This document shows, in pieces, positions 44,512 through 54,046 of a DNA stretch of 64,000 nt (within the stretch, counting starts at the first letter, position 1; every line of letters starts with the position of its first letter). The translations under genes and the position numbers were made by a program. The DNA comes from an uncultured Alistipes sp. Its GTDB lineage: Bacteria > Bacteroidota > Bacteroidia > Bacteroidales > UBA932. A model generated the notes under the pieces. That model searched no databases, was not told the origin of the DNA, and was given only the letters and a program-made list of their open reading frames with translations. The DNA lies in NCBI GenBank assembly GCA_900550465.1, contig URSC01000012.1:32616-96615 (forward strand). The letters run 5' to 3'.

Positions 44512-45465
44512 ATGAAAGCAATTACACAGACCGCATTCAGTTTCAGCCATCAGACGGGCAAGTACGAGGGGAAAGTCCGCGACGTCTACACTATCGACGA
44601 CCGCTACATCGCGATGATAGCTACTGACAGGATTTCGGCATTCGACGTCATCCTGCCCAAGGGAATACCTTATAAGGGACAAGTGCTCAACCAGATAGCC
44701 TCCATGTTCCTGGATGCCACAGCCGACATCGTACAGAACTGGAAGATAGCCTCGCCCGATCCCATGGTGACCGTAGGCTACAAGTGCCAGGGTCTGCCCA
44801 TAGAGATGATTGTCAGGGGCTACCTGACCGGCAGCTCGTGGAGGGCTTACAAGAACGGAGCCCGCGAGATCTGCGGCGTTCCCATCCCCGACGGCATGCG
44901 CGAGCACCAGAAGTTCGAGCACCCCATCATCACCCCGACCACCAAGGCCGAGATAGGCACCCACGACGAGGACATCTCCAAGGAGGAGATCATCCGCCGC
45001 GGTCTGGTATCAGCCGAAGACTACGCCAAGCTCGAGGACTATGCCCTCAGACTCTTCCAGAGAGGCACCGAGATGGCCGCCCAGCGCGGTCTGATACTCG
45101 TGGACACCAAGTACGAGTTCGGCAAGAGGGACGGAGAACTCTACCTCATCGACGAGATACATACCCCCGACTCATCCCGCTACTTCTACGCGGACGGCTA
45201 CGAGGAGCGCTTCGCCAAGGGCGAGCCCCAGAGGCAGCTCTCCAAGGAGTTTGTCCGTGAGTGGCTGATGGCCAACGGGTTCAGCGGCCAGGCCGGACAG
45301 CAGGTACCCGAGATGACCGATGAGATCGTAGGCAGCATCTCCGACCGCTACATAGAGCTCTTCGAGCACATCACCGGAAAGAAGTTCGTGCCCGCCGAAT
45401 ACGGAGAGGATCCCTACGCCCGTATCGAGGCCAACATCAACAACACTCTCGCCCGACTGGTATGA
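44512..45465 (+). CDS. purC: Phosphoribosylaminoimidazole-succinocarboxamide synthase
   Basis: A 317-residue SAICAR synthetase, the step of purine synthesis that joins aspartate to CAIR with ATP. GKVRDVYTIDDRYIAMIATDRISAFD, MIVRGYLTGSSWRAYK and LILVDTKYEFGKRDGELYLIDEIHTPDSSRYF are the signatures. At about 317 residues it is of the longer type found in Bacteroidota and yeast rather than the 240-residue E. coli form. It overlaps the next gene by 4 bases. Confidence 0.96.
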   Translation: MKAITQTAFSFSHQTGKYEGKVRDVYTIDDRYIAMIATDRISAFDVILPKGIPYKGQVLNQIASMFLDATADIVQNWKIASPDPMVTVGYKCQGLPIEMIVRGYLTGSSWRAYKNGAREICGVPIPDGMREHQKFEHPIITPTTKAEIGTHDEDISKEEIIRRGLVSAEDYAKLEDYALRLFQRGTEMAAQRGLILVDTKYEFGKRDGELYLIDEIHTPDSSRYFYADGYEERFAKGEPQRQLSKEFVREWLMANGFSGQAGQQVPEMTDEIVGSISDRYIELFEHITGKKFVPAEYGEDPYARIEANINNTLARLV

Positions 45466-47243
45466 GACTGCTGCTGACCGTCCTGCTGGGCCTGATGCTC
45501 GCAGCTCCGGCCGCCGTGAGAGCCGGCGCCCAGGAATTCGTGGCCACCCCCGTGGAGATATCCGCCGACAAGGTCAATGTCAAGGGCACCGTCTACTACC
45601 TCCACAAAGTGCTGAAGGGCCACACCCTGTATTCCATCTCGAAAGCCTACGGTGTAGACATAGACGCTATCAAGGCTGCAAACCCGTCCCTGTCCGAAGG
45701 GCTGAAGGCCGGCATGCTGCTCTACATCCCGGAACTCCCCGCCCGGACGGATGCAGCCGCGGATACAGCCGTTCCCGCAGTCAAGGTTACGGCGGAGAGC
45801 TCCGTACCGGCCGATTCTGAGGTACGCGCCGATGACAGGAAGACCGTCCCCGCCGGAAAGACCAGGGCCGCAAAGCAGAAGAAATACAAGAAGTACAATG
45901 TAAAATGGTACGAGACCCTGGACGACGTGGCCGTCAAGTTCAATGTCACCACAGAGGCCATCATCGCCCTCAACGGCATAGACCCTGACTCCGGCAAGCG
46001 CATCCGCTCCATACTGATACCTGACGCGGAGTTCATGGAGAACATGGCTGCTGCCGTTCCCTTGGAGAGACAGGAAGAGGCTCAGGACGACGATGTCATG
46101 GACAGACATGAGGATCTGACAATCATGGAGGAGAGGCAGCCTTTCGCTCCGGGAGCCCCCTACGACAAAGGGCCTTACACCATCTCACTGGTACTGCCGT
46201 TCAATGCTGACCGCTCTACGGAGAGCCTCAATTCCTACACTGCCGACTTCTATGCCGGAACACTGATAGCGATGGCGGATCTGAAGGAGAAAGGCATGTT
46301 CTCCAACTTTGTCCTCAATGTTGTGGACCTGAACAGATACGGAAGTGCCTGGGAACTGGTGGCCGACAACGTGCTCCGCGGCAGCGAGCTGATCATAGGC
46401 CCGGTCTCGGAGAGAGACATGCAGCCCATCGCCGGATGGGCCCGCAGGGAGAGGGTTCCTGTAGTATCCCCCCTGGACCTGAAAACAGCAGACCTGGCGC
46501 AGGGCAATCCCTATTTCTATCTCTTCCCTCCCCAGTCGGACCTGGCCCTGTCCCACCAGCTGGACAAGATAGCCGCCACCCGTCCGGACGCTGACACCAC
46601 AGAGTCCATCACCGTCATCTACGAACAGGGATATGAGAATTCAGACCTCGTGGTCCAGACTATGACGGGACTGGCCGAGCGCGGGATAGAGTACAGCACT
46701 TTCAAATACGACTTCCTCAGCGGACGCGGCATAGACACTCTCATGAGCATGTCCCTGGACTCGATGCTGCTCAACAAAGTGATCATACCGTCGATGAGCG
46801 AGGCCTTCATCACCGACGCCCTGCGTAATCTCAACCTCATCAAGAGCGGTATGGGTTACAACATCGACGTCTACGGAATGAGCCGGTGGAAAAGTTTCGA
46901 GACAGTGGAGCTCAACTACTTCCACGCCCTGGACCTCCGCCTGGCCATGTCCTACCACATCGACTACAGCACAGAGGCCGCAATGGACTTCATAAACAAG
47001 TACAGAGCAGCATTCAACACTGAGCCCACGTCATTCTCGTTCCAGGGCTACGACATCCTGACCTTCTTCGTCGAGGCCATGAATACCTGGGGCAGAAACT
47101 TCCCGGAGGCCATAATAAACGAAAGGAAGAGCCTCCTTCAGTCGGATGTGCTCTTCCTTCCTGCCGGTCCCGGCTCGGGATATATCAACTGCGCCTTCAA
47201 GGACATCTGCTTCACCACCGGGTGGCAGGTCCTCGAAGAGTAG
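45462..47243 (+). CDS. LysM-repeat protein with periplasmic-binding-like C-terminal domain
   Basis: A 593-residue exported protein: signal peptide about 1-24, a LysM repeat (about 48-87, KGHTLYSISKAYGVDIDAIK...NPSL...GMLLYIP), a charged Lys-rich linker, a second LysM-like repeat (about 145-190), then a domain from about 235 that looks like a type I periplasmic-binding/LIVBP fold (ISLVLPFN, FYAGTLIAMADLKEKG, LIIGPVSERDMQPIAGWARRERVPVVSPL). LysM binds peptidoglycan, so the protein probably sits on the cell wall and senses or binds a ligand. Related PBP1-LysM proteins are common in Bacteroidota; function is not established. It converges on the aminopeptidase gene. Confidence 0.85.
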   Translation: MRLLLTVLLGLMLAAPAAVRAGAQEFVATPVEISADKVNVKGTVYYLHKVLKGHTLYSISKAYGVDIDAIKAANPSLSEGLKAGMLLYIPELPARTDAAADTAVPAVKVTAESSVPADSEVRADDRKTVPAGKTRAAKQKKYKKYNVKWYETLDDVAVKFNVTTEAIIALNGIDPDSGKRIRSILIPDAEFMENMAAAVPLERQEEAQDDDVMDRHEDLTIMEERQPFAPGAPYDKGPYTISLVLPFNADRSTESLNSYTADFYAGTLIAMADLKEKGMFSNFVLNVVDLNRYGSAWELVADNVLRGSELIIGPVSERDMQPIAGWARRERVPVVSPLDLKTADLAQGNPYFYLFPPQSDLALSHQLDKIAATRPDADTTESITVIYEQGYENSDLVVQTMTGLAERGIEYSTFKYDFLSGRGIDTLMSMSLDSMLLNKVIIPSMSEAFITDALRNLNLIKSGMGYNIDVYGMSRWKSFETVELNYFHALDLRLAMSYHIDYSTEAAMDFINKYRAAFNTEPTSFSFQGYDILTFFVEAMNTWGRNFPEAIINERKSLLQSDVLFLPAGPGSGYINCAFKDICFTTGWQVLEE

Positions 47244-47246
47244 TGT

Positions 47247-48989
47247 CTACAGCATCGTCTCAGCCCGTTTGTTGTAGGCTTCGATCCATGCCCTTTCCTC
47301 ATTGTCCAGCAGGTCGTAATTGACCGGGGACATGTCGACAGGCGTCACAGTCAGTGTCTCGAATGCCAGGAATTCCCCGTAGCTGTTCTTCTCATGCGGC
47401 ACTACCAGTACGGCGTTCTCGTGACGGATGCCGTACTCTCCCTCGACATAGAGGGCAGGCTCGTTGGACATCACCATTCCCTCCGCAAGAGCCACGGGAT
47501 TCTCTTCCATTCTCACGCTCTGAGGTCCCTCATGGACACAGAGATTGTGGCCTATGCCGTGACAGGTGCCGTGCCAGTACATCCTTCCGGCCTTCATAAT
47601 GGGCCCCCTGGCCAGGATATCGAGCAGACAGCCGCGCATACCCTTGTAGAACACAGCCATGCTCAGGTCTATCATACCTTTCAGCGCCACCGTATAGTCG
47701 TTCTTCTGAGTCTGCGTCAGCGGTCCCAGAGGTATGGTGCGGGTGGTGTCCGTAGTACCGTAGGTATACTGGGCGCCTGTATCTATGAGCAGAAATCCCT
47801 CAGGGCGTATAACCGAACTGTCCTCCTCCGTAGGGGCATAGTGGGGCAGGGCCGCATTGGCTCCGAATCCCACGATGGCAGGGAAGCTCTCTCCCATATA
47901 GTCGGGGCACTCACTGCGCACCTCGATAAGCTTCATGGCCACATCGTATTCGGTGATGCCGCTGCCGGCATTTTCCTTCACCCAGTCAATGACCTTCATC
48001 AGAGCCCTGGCGTCCTCTATGAATGCACGGCGGTAGCCCTCCACCTCCGTGGGATTCTTTATGGCCTTCATCATATTGAGCGCACCTCCGGTCACGGGAT
48101 CCGCGATATAGGGCCGGAACGGAGCCCTCTGATGAATATTGTCCATGGCGGCGAAGAAGTACTTGGCTGTAATCCTGCCCGACGAGAAGATACGGACACA
48201 GTCCTTCGGAAGGGATTTCAGGAAGCGGCCGAATTCCTCGTAGTCCTTCAGTATCACGCCCTCCTTGAGCAGGGCAGACATAGCCTCATGCTCCAGCATC
48301 TCCTGACGCAGGAAAAGGGTTACACATTCAGGAGTAACGACCGCATAGGACAGCGGCAGAGGATTGTACTCGATGTCCGTACCGCGGATGTTGCACAGCC
48401 AGGCCACCTCGTCCATACTGGTGACTATGTAGGCGAACGGCAGGGACATGTCCAGTTTCTCCACCAGACGGCGGTGTTTCGAGGATACGCTCTCTCCGCT
48501 GATGCTTTCAGGGACAAAACGTACGGGGTTGAACTGCAGGGCCGGCCTGTCCTTCCAGATCCGGTCGAAAGGGTCCTCTATAAGAGTCACGTTGAGGGGA
48601 GAAAGGGAGTCCAGCATACTCTGGTACTCGGCATACGAGAACAGGTCCTCGTCCATGGCGACAATATCCTCGTCGGAAAGATGCTCCTTGATCCACTGAG
48701 GAATGGAGGGAGTCCCCTCCACACGGAGCTTCATCATCTCTATGCCAGAGCCTTCAAGCTGCCTGGCCGCCTGTATGAAGAAACGGGAATCGACCCAAAG
48801 GGCCGCTTCCTTCTGGGTCACGACGAGGGTGGCCGCCTCTCCGGTAAAGCCGGAAAGCCATTCAAGTATCTTGTAATGCTCAGGGATATACTCTCCGAAA
48901 TGAGGGTCGGTTGAGGGAATTATCATCGCCGAGATATCATCCTCGGCCAGGACCTTGCGCAGAAGGTCCAGTCGCTGGGTTCTTTCCAT
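47247..48989 (-). CDS. Xaa-Pro aminopeptidase (M24 family)
   Basis: A 580-residue metallopeptidase of the aminopeptidase P type. The start MERTQRLDLLRKVLAED at 48989 is preferred; an in-frame longer version would run into recN. Two creatinase-like N-terminal domains are followed by the M24 pita-bread domain from about 290, with metal ligands in LIDTGAQYTYGTTDTTRTI, the His of HGTCHGIGHNLCVHEGP and the Glu of MVMSNEPALYVEGEYGIRHENAVLV. The length matches the long three-domain aminopeptidase P form. It removes an N-terminal residue before proline. It is the last gene of the minus-strand run that begins at the SDR gene. Confidence 0.95.
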   Translation of the reverse strand: MERTQRLDLLRKVLAEDDISAMIIPSTDPHFGEYIPEHYKILEWLSGFTGEAATLVVTQKEAALWVDSRFFIQAARQLEGSGIEMMKLRVEGTPSIPQWIKEHLSDEDIVAMDEDLFSYAEYQSMLDSLSPLNVTLIEDPFDRIWKDRPALQFNPVRFVPESISGESVSSKHRRLVEKLDMSLPFAYIVTSMDEVAWLCNIRGTDIEYNPLPLSYAVVTPECVTLFLRQEMLEHEAMSALLKEGVILKDYEEFGRFLKSLPKDCVRIFSSGRITAKYFFAAMDNIHQRAPFRPYIADPVTGGALNMMKAIKNPTEVEGYRRAFIEDARALMKVIDWVKENAGSGITEYDVAMKLIEVRSECPDYMGESFPAIVGFGANAALPHYAPTEEDSSVIRPEGFLLIDTGAQYTYGTTDTTRTIPLGPLTQTQKNDYTVALKGMIDLSMAVFYKGMRGCLLDILARGPIMKAGRMYWHGTCHGIGHNLCVHEGPQSVRMEENPVALAEGMVMSNEPALYVEGEYGIRHENAVLVVPHEKNSYGEFLAFETLTVTPVDMSPVNYDLLDNEERAWIEAYNKRAETML

Positions 48990-49029
48990 AGATCTGTCTT
49001 TTATATTATGTTGTAGTATCCTGTACGCA

Positions 49030-50658
49030 TCAGTTGCCGGCCTTGGAGAGCAGTTCCCGGGCATTCTCCACCGCGGCCGGGGTCAGTTCCGAGCCGCTGA
49101 GCATACGGGCCACTTCCTCCACCCTGTCCTCGCCGTCTATCCTGCGTATGCCGGTGCTTGCACTGCCGTCAGCAGCAAATTCCTTGTAGACCAGGTAATG
49201 TGTCCCCTTCTTGGAGGCAATCTGAGGCAGATGGGTGATGGCGAATATCTGCATCCTCTCCCCCATCCGGCCTATCATGTCTCCCATCTTGTCCGCCACC
49301 CTTCCGGACACACCGGTATCTATCTCGTCAAATATCATCGTAGGCAGTGACGTATACCTGGCCAGCAGCCCTTTGAGCGAGAGCATCACCCTGGACAGCT
49401 CTCCTCCCGAGGCCACCTTGGAGATATCCCTGAGGGTGGATGCCCCGTTGGCTGAAAATAGAAAATCCAGGGTATCCCCTCCAGAGGCCGTGAGCCTTTC
49501 CTTCGGAGTGACGACCGCCTGGAACACCGCATGCGGCATCTCCAGGGAACGGATATCAGCCTGGAGCTCTTCAGAAAGAGCCCCGCAGGCCCCGCGCCTC
49601 TGCTCTGAAAGTCTGTCCGCCAGCCGGCGGCGTTCTGTTTCCAATTTCTTCAGTTCCTCTTTCATGGCTGCCAACCGCTCCTGACGCTCCTCCGTACTGT
49701 CCAGGGAAGACGCCAGGCTGTCGCGGAGCGCGATCAGGGCATCCACGCTGTCGCAGCCGTATTTTCTCTGGAGAGAATATATCAGGGACATACGTTCCTC
49801 CACCGCTTCCAGCCGCTCCGGTGATACGGTTATGCCGGAGGATATGTCCTCTATCTCCCGTTCTATGTCCGAGACTTCTATCCTGCAGGAGTCCAGGCGG
49901 TCAGCCAGAGGCTGCAGGCGGGAGTCGTATGAAGAGTATTTGGAAAGACGCGCTGACGCGTCCTTGAGCAACTGAGCCACTGAAAGTTCCTCAGGGTTGA
50001 GGGAAGAATAGGCCGACTCGAGCCCGCCGCGGATATCCTCCGCATGGGCCAGGGCCTTCTGCTCCGCCTCCAGAGCCTCCATTTCCCCCGAGACCAGCCT
50101 GGCCTCCTGAAGCCGGTCCAGCTGGGACCTGCGGTACTCGGCATCCCGTTCCGACTCGGCGATGGAGGCCTCCAGGGATTTTATCTCATTGTCCTTGGAC
50201 TCATACTCCCCGTATATCCTTCTGTATTCCTCCAGCAGCGGTGCCGTACCGGCGAAGTGATCTATCACTCCCAGGCGGAAGTCCGGATCGGTAAGGAGCA
50301 GATGCTGGTGCTGCTCGTGTATATCGATGATCCGGGATGAAATGGCCGAGAGGTCGGCCAGGGAAACCGGCTCGTCGTTCAGAAAGGAGCGGGAGCGGCC
50401 GGCCGGGGTAATGACGCGGCGGAGAATGTATTCCTCTCCTGTCTTCCCGTCACGGAACTCGGCCTCGACTACGCAGTTGCGGGTATTGTCACTGAACACA
50501 GAGGAATCGGCGCGGCGGCCCAGGATAAGGGAGAGGGCGCCCAGGAGAATGGATTTTCCGGCACCCGTCTCGCCGGTGATGATGACCAGGCCGTCCGGGA
50601 ATGTGATGTCCAGGGATGAAATCAGGGCGTAATTGGATATGGAAAGACGGGTCAGCAT
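49030..50658 (-). CDS. recN: DNA repair protein RecN
   Basis: A 542-residue SMC-like ATPase for double-strand-break repair. The N-terminus LTRLSISNYALISSLDITFP leads to Walker A GETGAGKSILLGALSL; the central part is a Leu/Glu/Arg-rich coiled coil; the C-terminus has the ABC signature ASGGELSRVMLSLKGLL and Walker B TMIFDEIDTGVSGRVADK. Its start overlaps the coaBC stop by 7 bases. Confidence 0.96.
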   Translation of the reverse strand: MLTRLSISNYALISSLDITFPDGLVIITGETGAGKSILLGALSLILGRRADSSVFSDNTRNCVVEAEFRDGKTGEEYILRRVITPAGRSRSFLNDEPVSLADLSAISSRIIDIHEQHQHLLLTDPDFRLGVIDHFAGTAPLLEEYRRIYGEYESKDNEIKSLEASIAESERDAEYRRSQLDRLQEARLVSGEMEALEAEQKALAHAEDIRGGLESAYSSLNPEELSVAQLLKDASARLSKYSSYDSRLQPLADRLDSCRIEVSDIEREIEDISSGITVSPERLEAVEERMSLIYSLQRKYGCDSVDALIALRDSLASSLDSTEERQERLAAMKEELKKLETERRRLADRLSEQRRGACGALSEELQADIRSLEMPHAVFQAVVTPKERLTASGGDTLDFLFSANGASTLRDISKVASGGELSRVMLSLKGLLARYTSLPTMIFDEIDTGVSGRVADKMGDMIGRMGERMQIFAITHLPQIASKKGTHYLVYKEFAADGSASTGIRRIDGEDRVEEVARMLSGSELTPAAVENARELLSKAGN

Positions 50659-51875
50659 CCTCCCTCCAGCAGTTTTTCGATGTTGTCGACTATGGCGGAG
50701 GCCACTTCCCGCTTGGAGGCCAGGGGAATGTCCTGGGAGCTGCCGTCGCGGCGGAAGACGGTGACCTTGTTGGTGTCCACGCCGAAACCGGCTCCGGGAT
50801 CCCGCATGGAATTGAGGACTATCATGTCCATGTTCTTGCGGCGGAGCTTGGAGAGCGCGTTATCGCGGGCGTTGTCCGTCTCCAGGGCGAAGCCGGCTAT
50901 GACTCCGTCCGGACGGCGGGACGAGCCTATGGCCGCCGCTATGTCCTTGGTGGGCAGCAGCTCGAGGGTCATGCGGCTGCCGTCCTTCTTGATCTTGGTG
51001 TCACTGGGCGATGCCGGGGTGAAGTCCGCCACCGCCGCACAGAGCACGGTGATGTCGCAGCCTCTGCCGTATTCCTCGACTGCGGCCCGGTACATTTCCT
51101 CTGCCGAGACCACCTTCCTTACCTCCACCCCGGGGTGCGAGGGATAGACTGCGGCAGGACCGGAGACCACCGTCACCTGAGCGCCGCGGCGGGAGAGTTC
51201 GTCGGCTATTGCGGAAGCCATTTTCCCGGAGGAGTGGTTCGAGATGAAGCGGACGGGGTCAATGGCCTCGCGGGTGGGGCCTGAGGTGACCACGGCCCTG
51301 CGTCCTGCGAGGGTCTGCGCCGGGAGGGATGCCCCCAGCATTTTTACGACATGCTCCAGTATTTTTTCCGGTTCCTCCATCCTGCCCTTGCCCTCCAGTC
51401 CGCTGGCCAGCTCTCCGGAGGCAGCCTCGACGATACTCACACCCCTGTCCCTGAGAATCCTGAGTGACTCCTGGGTAGCGGGATGAGCGTACATGTCCAG
51501 GTCCATGGCCGGCGCCGCCATTACCGGGCAGCGGGCCGAGAGATATGTCGTCAGCAGCAGATTGTCGGCTATGCCGTGGGCCATCTTCGAGAGGGTGTTG
51601 GCCGAAGCCGGGGCAATCAGGTAGAGATCGGCCCAGATGCCGAGGGAGACATGACTGTTCCACTGGCCGTTCTCGGGGTCGAAGAACTCCACCAGGATAG
51701 GGTTGCGGGACAGGGTCGCCATGGTCAGGGGGGTAATGAACTGCTTGGCCGCGGCCGTCATGATGACCTTGACCTCGGCGCCTTCCCTGACCAGCAGACG
51801 GGTGAGATATGCCGCCTTATAGGCCGCAATGCTCCCCGTGATGCCCAGAAGTATGTGTTTGCCCTTGAGCAGCAT
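50652..51875 (-). CDS. coaBC: Bifunctional phosphopantothenoylcysteine decarboxylase / phosphopantothenate-cysteine ligase
   Basis: A 407-residue coenzyme A biosynthesis enzyme. The N-terminal CoaC flavoprotein half has ILLGITGSIAAYKAAYLTR, the catalytic His in WNSHVSLG and the ligand loop PAMDLDMY. The C-terminal CoaB half starts about residue 193 with AVVTSGPTREAIDPVRFISN and SSGKMASAIADE and includes AAVADFTPA and the dimer lysine segment KIKK. It is in the packed run between rpoZ and recN. Confidence 0.97.
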   Translation of the reverse strand: MLLKGKHILLGITGSIAAYKAAYLTRLLVREGAEVKVIMTAAAKQFITPLTMATLSRNPILVEFFDPENGQWNSHVSLGIWADLYLIAPASANTLSKMAHGIADNLLLTTYLSARCPVMAAPAMDLDMYAHPATQESLRILRDRGVSIVEAASGELASGLEGKGRMEEPEKILEHVVKMLGASLPAQTLAGRRAVVTSGPTREAIDPVRFISNHSSGKMASAIADELSRRGAQVTVVSGPAAVYPSHPGVEVRKVVSAEEMYRAAVEEYGRGCDITVLCAAVADFTPASPSDTKIKKDGSRMTLELLPTKDIAAAIGSSRRPDGVIAGFALETDNARDNALSKLRRKNMDMIVLNSMRDPGAGFGVDTNKVTVFRRDGSSQDIPLASKREVASAIVDNIEKLLEGGC

Positions 51876-51898
51876 GATGTGGTACCGGGCTTTGGAGA

Positions 51899-52216
51899 CT
51901 ACTGCCGGTCATCTACCTTGCGGTAGTAGATCTCGTTGTTGCGGAACTCCTCGATGGCTACGAGGGTCGGCTTGGGCAGACGCTCGTAGTGCTTGGAGAT
52001 CTCTATCTGCTCGCGGTTCTCGAAAGTCTCCTCGAGGGTATCGGCGTAGTTGGAAAACTCCTCGAGCTTCTGGCTGAGCTCCTGCTTTACATTCGCCGAT
52101 ATCTGGTTGGCTCTCTTGGCGATGATCATCACGGTCTCGTAGATGTTGCCTGTGGGCTTTGCCAGCTCGGAGAGGTTGCGGGTAATGGTGTTTGTAGGTA
52201 CCTGTTTGATTTCCAT
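51899..52216 (-). CDS. rpoZ: DNA-directed RNA polymerase omega subunit (Bacteroidota type)
   Basis: A 105-residue small protein matching the Bacteroidota RpoZ/Rpb6-like family: an N-terminal TITRNLSELAKPTGNIYETVMIIAKRANQI core that binds the polymerase beta-prime subunit, a coiled acidic middle and a C-terminal tail LPKPTLVAIEEFRNNEIYYRK. It is located between bamD and coaBC. Conserved synteny with these genes is common in Bacteroidota. Expected role is RNA polymerase assembly and stability. Confidence 0.93.
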   Translation of the reverse strand: MEIKQVPTNTITRNLSELAKPTGNIYETVMIIAKRANQISANVKQELSQKLEEFSNYADTLEETFENREQIEISKHYERLPKPTLVAIEEFRNNEIYYRKVDDRQ

Positions 52217-52237
52217 GGTTATTTATCTATTATTCCG

Positions 52238-53053
52238 TTATTTCCTGTTCAAGAAGTTCTGAGCCCTGTTGGCCAGTCCGTCCAGTTCCTTGCGGTATCT
52301 GGACTCGGGATACTCGCTCACGAAAGAGAAGTAGTCGTCCGTAAACGTCACATACCTTTCCCTCTGTTTCTCGGGAATGCTGTTGTAGGCGTACTTGTAG
52401 GCGGAAAGGGCCGTATAGTACATGATGTCCTCACGGTACTGGTTGGAGGCGTCCTCCTTGAGCACCAGTTTCAGCGCGTAGTGGGCTGCCTTGTAATCCT
52501 CTATCGTATAGTACAGTTTGGCCGACTCATACTCCTTCCGGTCGAGTCTTTCCTCCAGGTCCTCGATCATGGCGTTACACTGAGGAGTGTAGTCGTTGTC
52601 CGGATAGTCGATCAGATACTCCGAGATGGCGGACAGAGCCTTGAATGTAGGAGTCTGGTCCAGCTCGTACCGGTACGTGCCCTGATACAGGCAGTCCAGA
52701 TACATGAAACGGGCCTTGTCCACGAAAGGACTGCGGGGGAACGTACTGATGAATGTGTCGAAAGCCTGCTCTGCCGCGGTCATGTCCCCGAAACAATAGT
52801 GAGAATAAGCTGTATAATACTGGACGGTGTCATCCTGGAGAGTACCTCTTACGGCTATCTTCAGCGACTCGAACATCGAAGCGGCCTTCGAATACTTGCC
52901 CGCATCGAAAAGATCGAACGCCATCCTGTATTTTGCAGGGACATCATTGCTTTCCAGCATAAGCTCATACTGGCTTTTGCAGGACAGGGTCATAAGCGCC
53001 GCCAGGGACGCAGCCAGCAGCAGTGCCGGTTTCTTTATCAAATTCCTCATCAT
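52238..53053 (-). CDS. bamD: Outer membrane protein assembly lipoprotein BamD
   Basis: About 271 residues. The ATG at 53053 overlaps the upstream stop as ATGA, giving MMRNLIKKPALLLAASLAAL and a lipobox TLSC; a TTG 15 bases further upstream is unlikely because it sits on a promoter element. The mature protein is all-helical with TPR-like repeats (YTAYSHYCFGDMTAAEQAFDTFISTFPRSPFVDKARFM; YLIDYPDNDYTPQCNAMIEDLEERL), as in BamD of the BAM complex. It works with BamA (38506). A near-perfect promoter element just upstream suggests it can be transcribed separately from the membrane-protein gene before it. Confidence 0.93.
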   Translation of the reverse strand: MMRNLIKKPALLLAASLAALMTLSCKSQYELMLESNDVPAKYRMAFDLFDAGKYSKAASMFESLKIAVRGTLQDDTVQYYTAYSHYCFGDMTAAEQAFDTFISTFPRSPFVDKARFMYLDCLYQGTYRYELDQTPTFKALSAISEYLIDYPDNDYTPQCNAMIEDLEERLDRKEYESAKLYYTIEDYKAAHYALKLVLKEDASNQYREDIMYYTALSAYKYAYNSIPEKQRERYVTFTDDYFSFVSEYPESRYRKELDGLANRAQNFLNRK

Positions 53054-54003
53054 CTTACAAAGATACAATATTTCTTTCTAATGTATACTTCCAATCTGTA
53101 GCCCCACACCAACATTATCGCCCACACCCATCTCGAGAGCAGGAGCACCCACCACACGGCGCCTACCGAAGCCAGGAGGATCACATCCTCCAAGTTACTG
53201 TGGCTTATGCCGATATGCATATTCAACCCGTCTATGTCCTCCTTGCGGAGCTTACCGTTCGAGGCCTCGTCTATCATCGCCGCAGCCCCGTAGGCCAGGC
53301 CAAGGGTGTTGGCGATGATCCAGAGGACAGCACAGCGCGACGATAGGCCGAAGACATGCATCACCGGACGCAGGGCCCTGGAGATGGCGCGGATGATGCC
53401 GAACTCGGCCATCATCGCCTGCAGGATGTTGAGCGCGAAGATGATTATCAGCATCTTGGGCACAAGCACCGCGGTATTCCTGAGCCAGTCCGTCAGTTCT
53501 GTCCCGAACTCGTGGACCGCAGCACCCTGCACTGCCCCTCCCGCGGCCGGAGCCTCTCCCGGAAGGATTATGTTCAGCAGATATGCAAGAATTATTCCCG
53601 AAAGTGTCCGGACCAGCACAACCCGGAGGGTGGAGCTGCCCGTTTTATGCTGTACCGCGCTCTCTACTATCATGTTATGAGAACAAAGAGCCATTACGCC
53701 CATTATCGTCATGGCCCTCGGATCGAGGTCCAGGGTGACCGAGGCGGCTATGGCCGAGTACATATTCACGAAATAGCCGGAGACGTAGGCCAGGGCGGCC
53801 TCACCGGGCAGGCCGAAGTGGATGAAAACCGGCGAGAGGACCTTCGATATCCACTCTATCACTCCGAAATGCCCCAGCAGCATGATGGCGAAGGAGACCG
53901 CCACCGTGATCTTGACCATCCACAGGGCCGTCTTCTTAGTGGAGGGCAGGCATCTTTTTACCGCCGCCCAGCTGCGCGTTCTGAACTCCTTGCCGGTCAT
54001 CAT
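53050..54003 (-). CDS. Nucleoside-recognition (Gate) domain membrane protein
   Basis: A 317-residue polytopic inner-membrane protein of the spore-maturation/nucleoside-recognition family. Two Gate-like halves can be seen: LWMVKITVAVSFAIMLLGHFGVIEWISKVLSP...GLPGEAALAYVSGYF and later LIIIFALNILQAMMAEFGIIRAISRALRPVMHVFGLSSRCAVLWIIANTLGLAYG. The substrate and direction are not established for this family. It overlaps the bamD start by 4 bases. Two ATGs at 54003 and 54000 are equally plausible starts. Confidence 0.85.
   Translation of the reverse strand: MMTGKEFRTRSWAAVKRCLPSTKKTALWMVKITVAVSFAIMLLGHFGVIEWISKVLSPVFIHFGLPGEAALAYVSGYFVNMYSAIAASVTLDLDPRAMTIMGVMALCSHNMIVESAVQHKTGSSTLRVVLVRTLSGIILAYLLNIILPGEAPAAGGAVQGAAVHEFGTELTDWLRNTAVLVPKMLIIIFALNILQAMMAEFGIIRAISRALRPVMHVFGLSSRCAVLWIIANTLGLAYGAAAMIDEASNGKLRKEDIDGLNMHIGISHSNLEDVILLASVGAVWWVLLLSRWVWAIMLVWGYRLEVYIRKKYCIFVR
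53058..53065 (-). promoter_or_regulatory. Promoter -7 element in front of bamD
   Basis: The minus strand reads TATCTTTG, a perfect TAnnTTTG match inside the 3' end of the Gate-domain gene. Transcription from it would begin at or within a few bases of the bamD ATG, so the transcript would be leaderless or nearly so. Confidence 0.55.
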
Positions 54004-54046
54004 TCCTGTCTTTTCTTTTCCGACTCCTGTCCTCCTTGTCCGGCAC

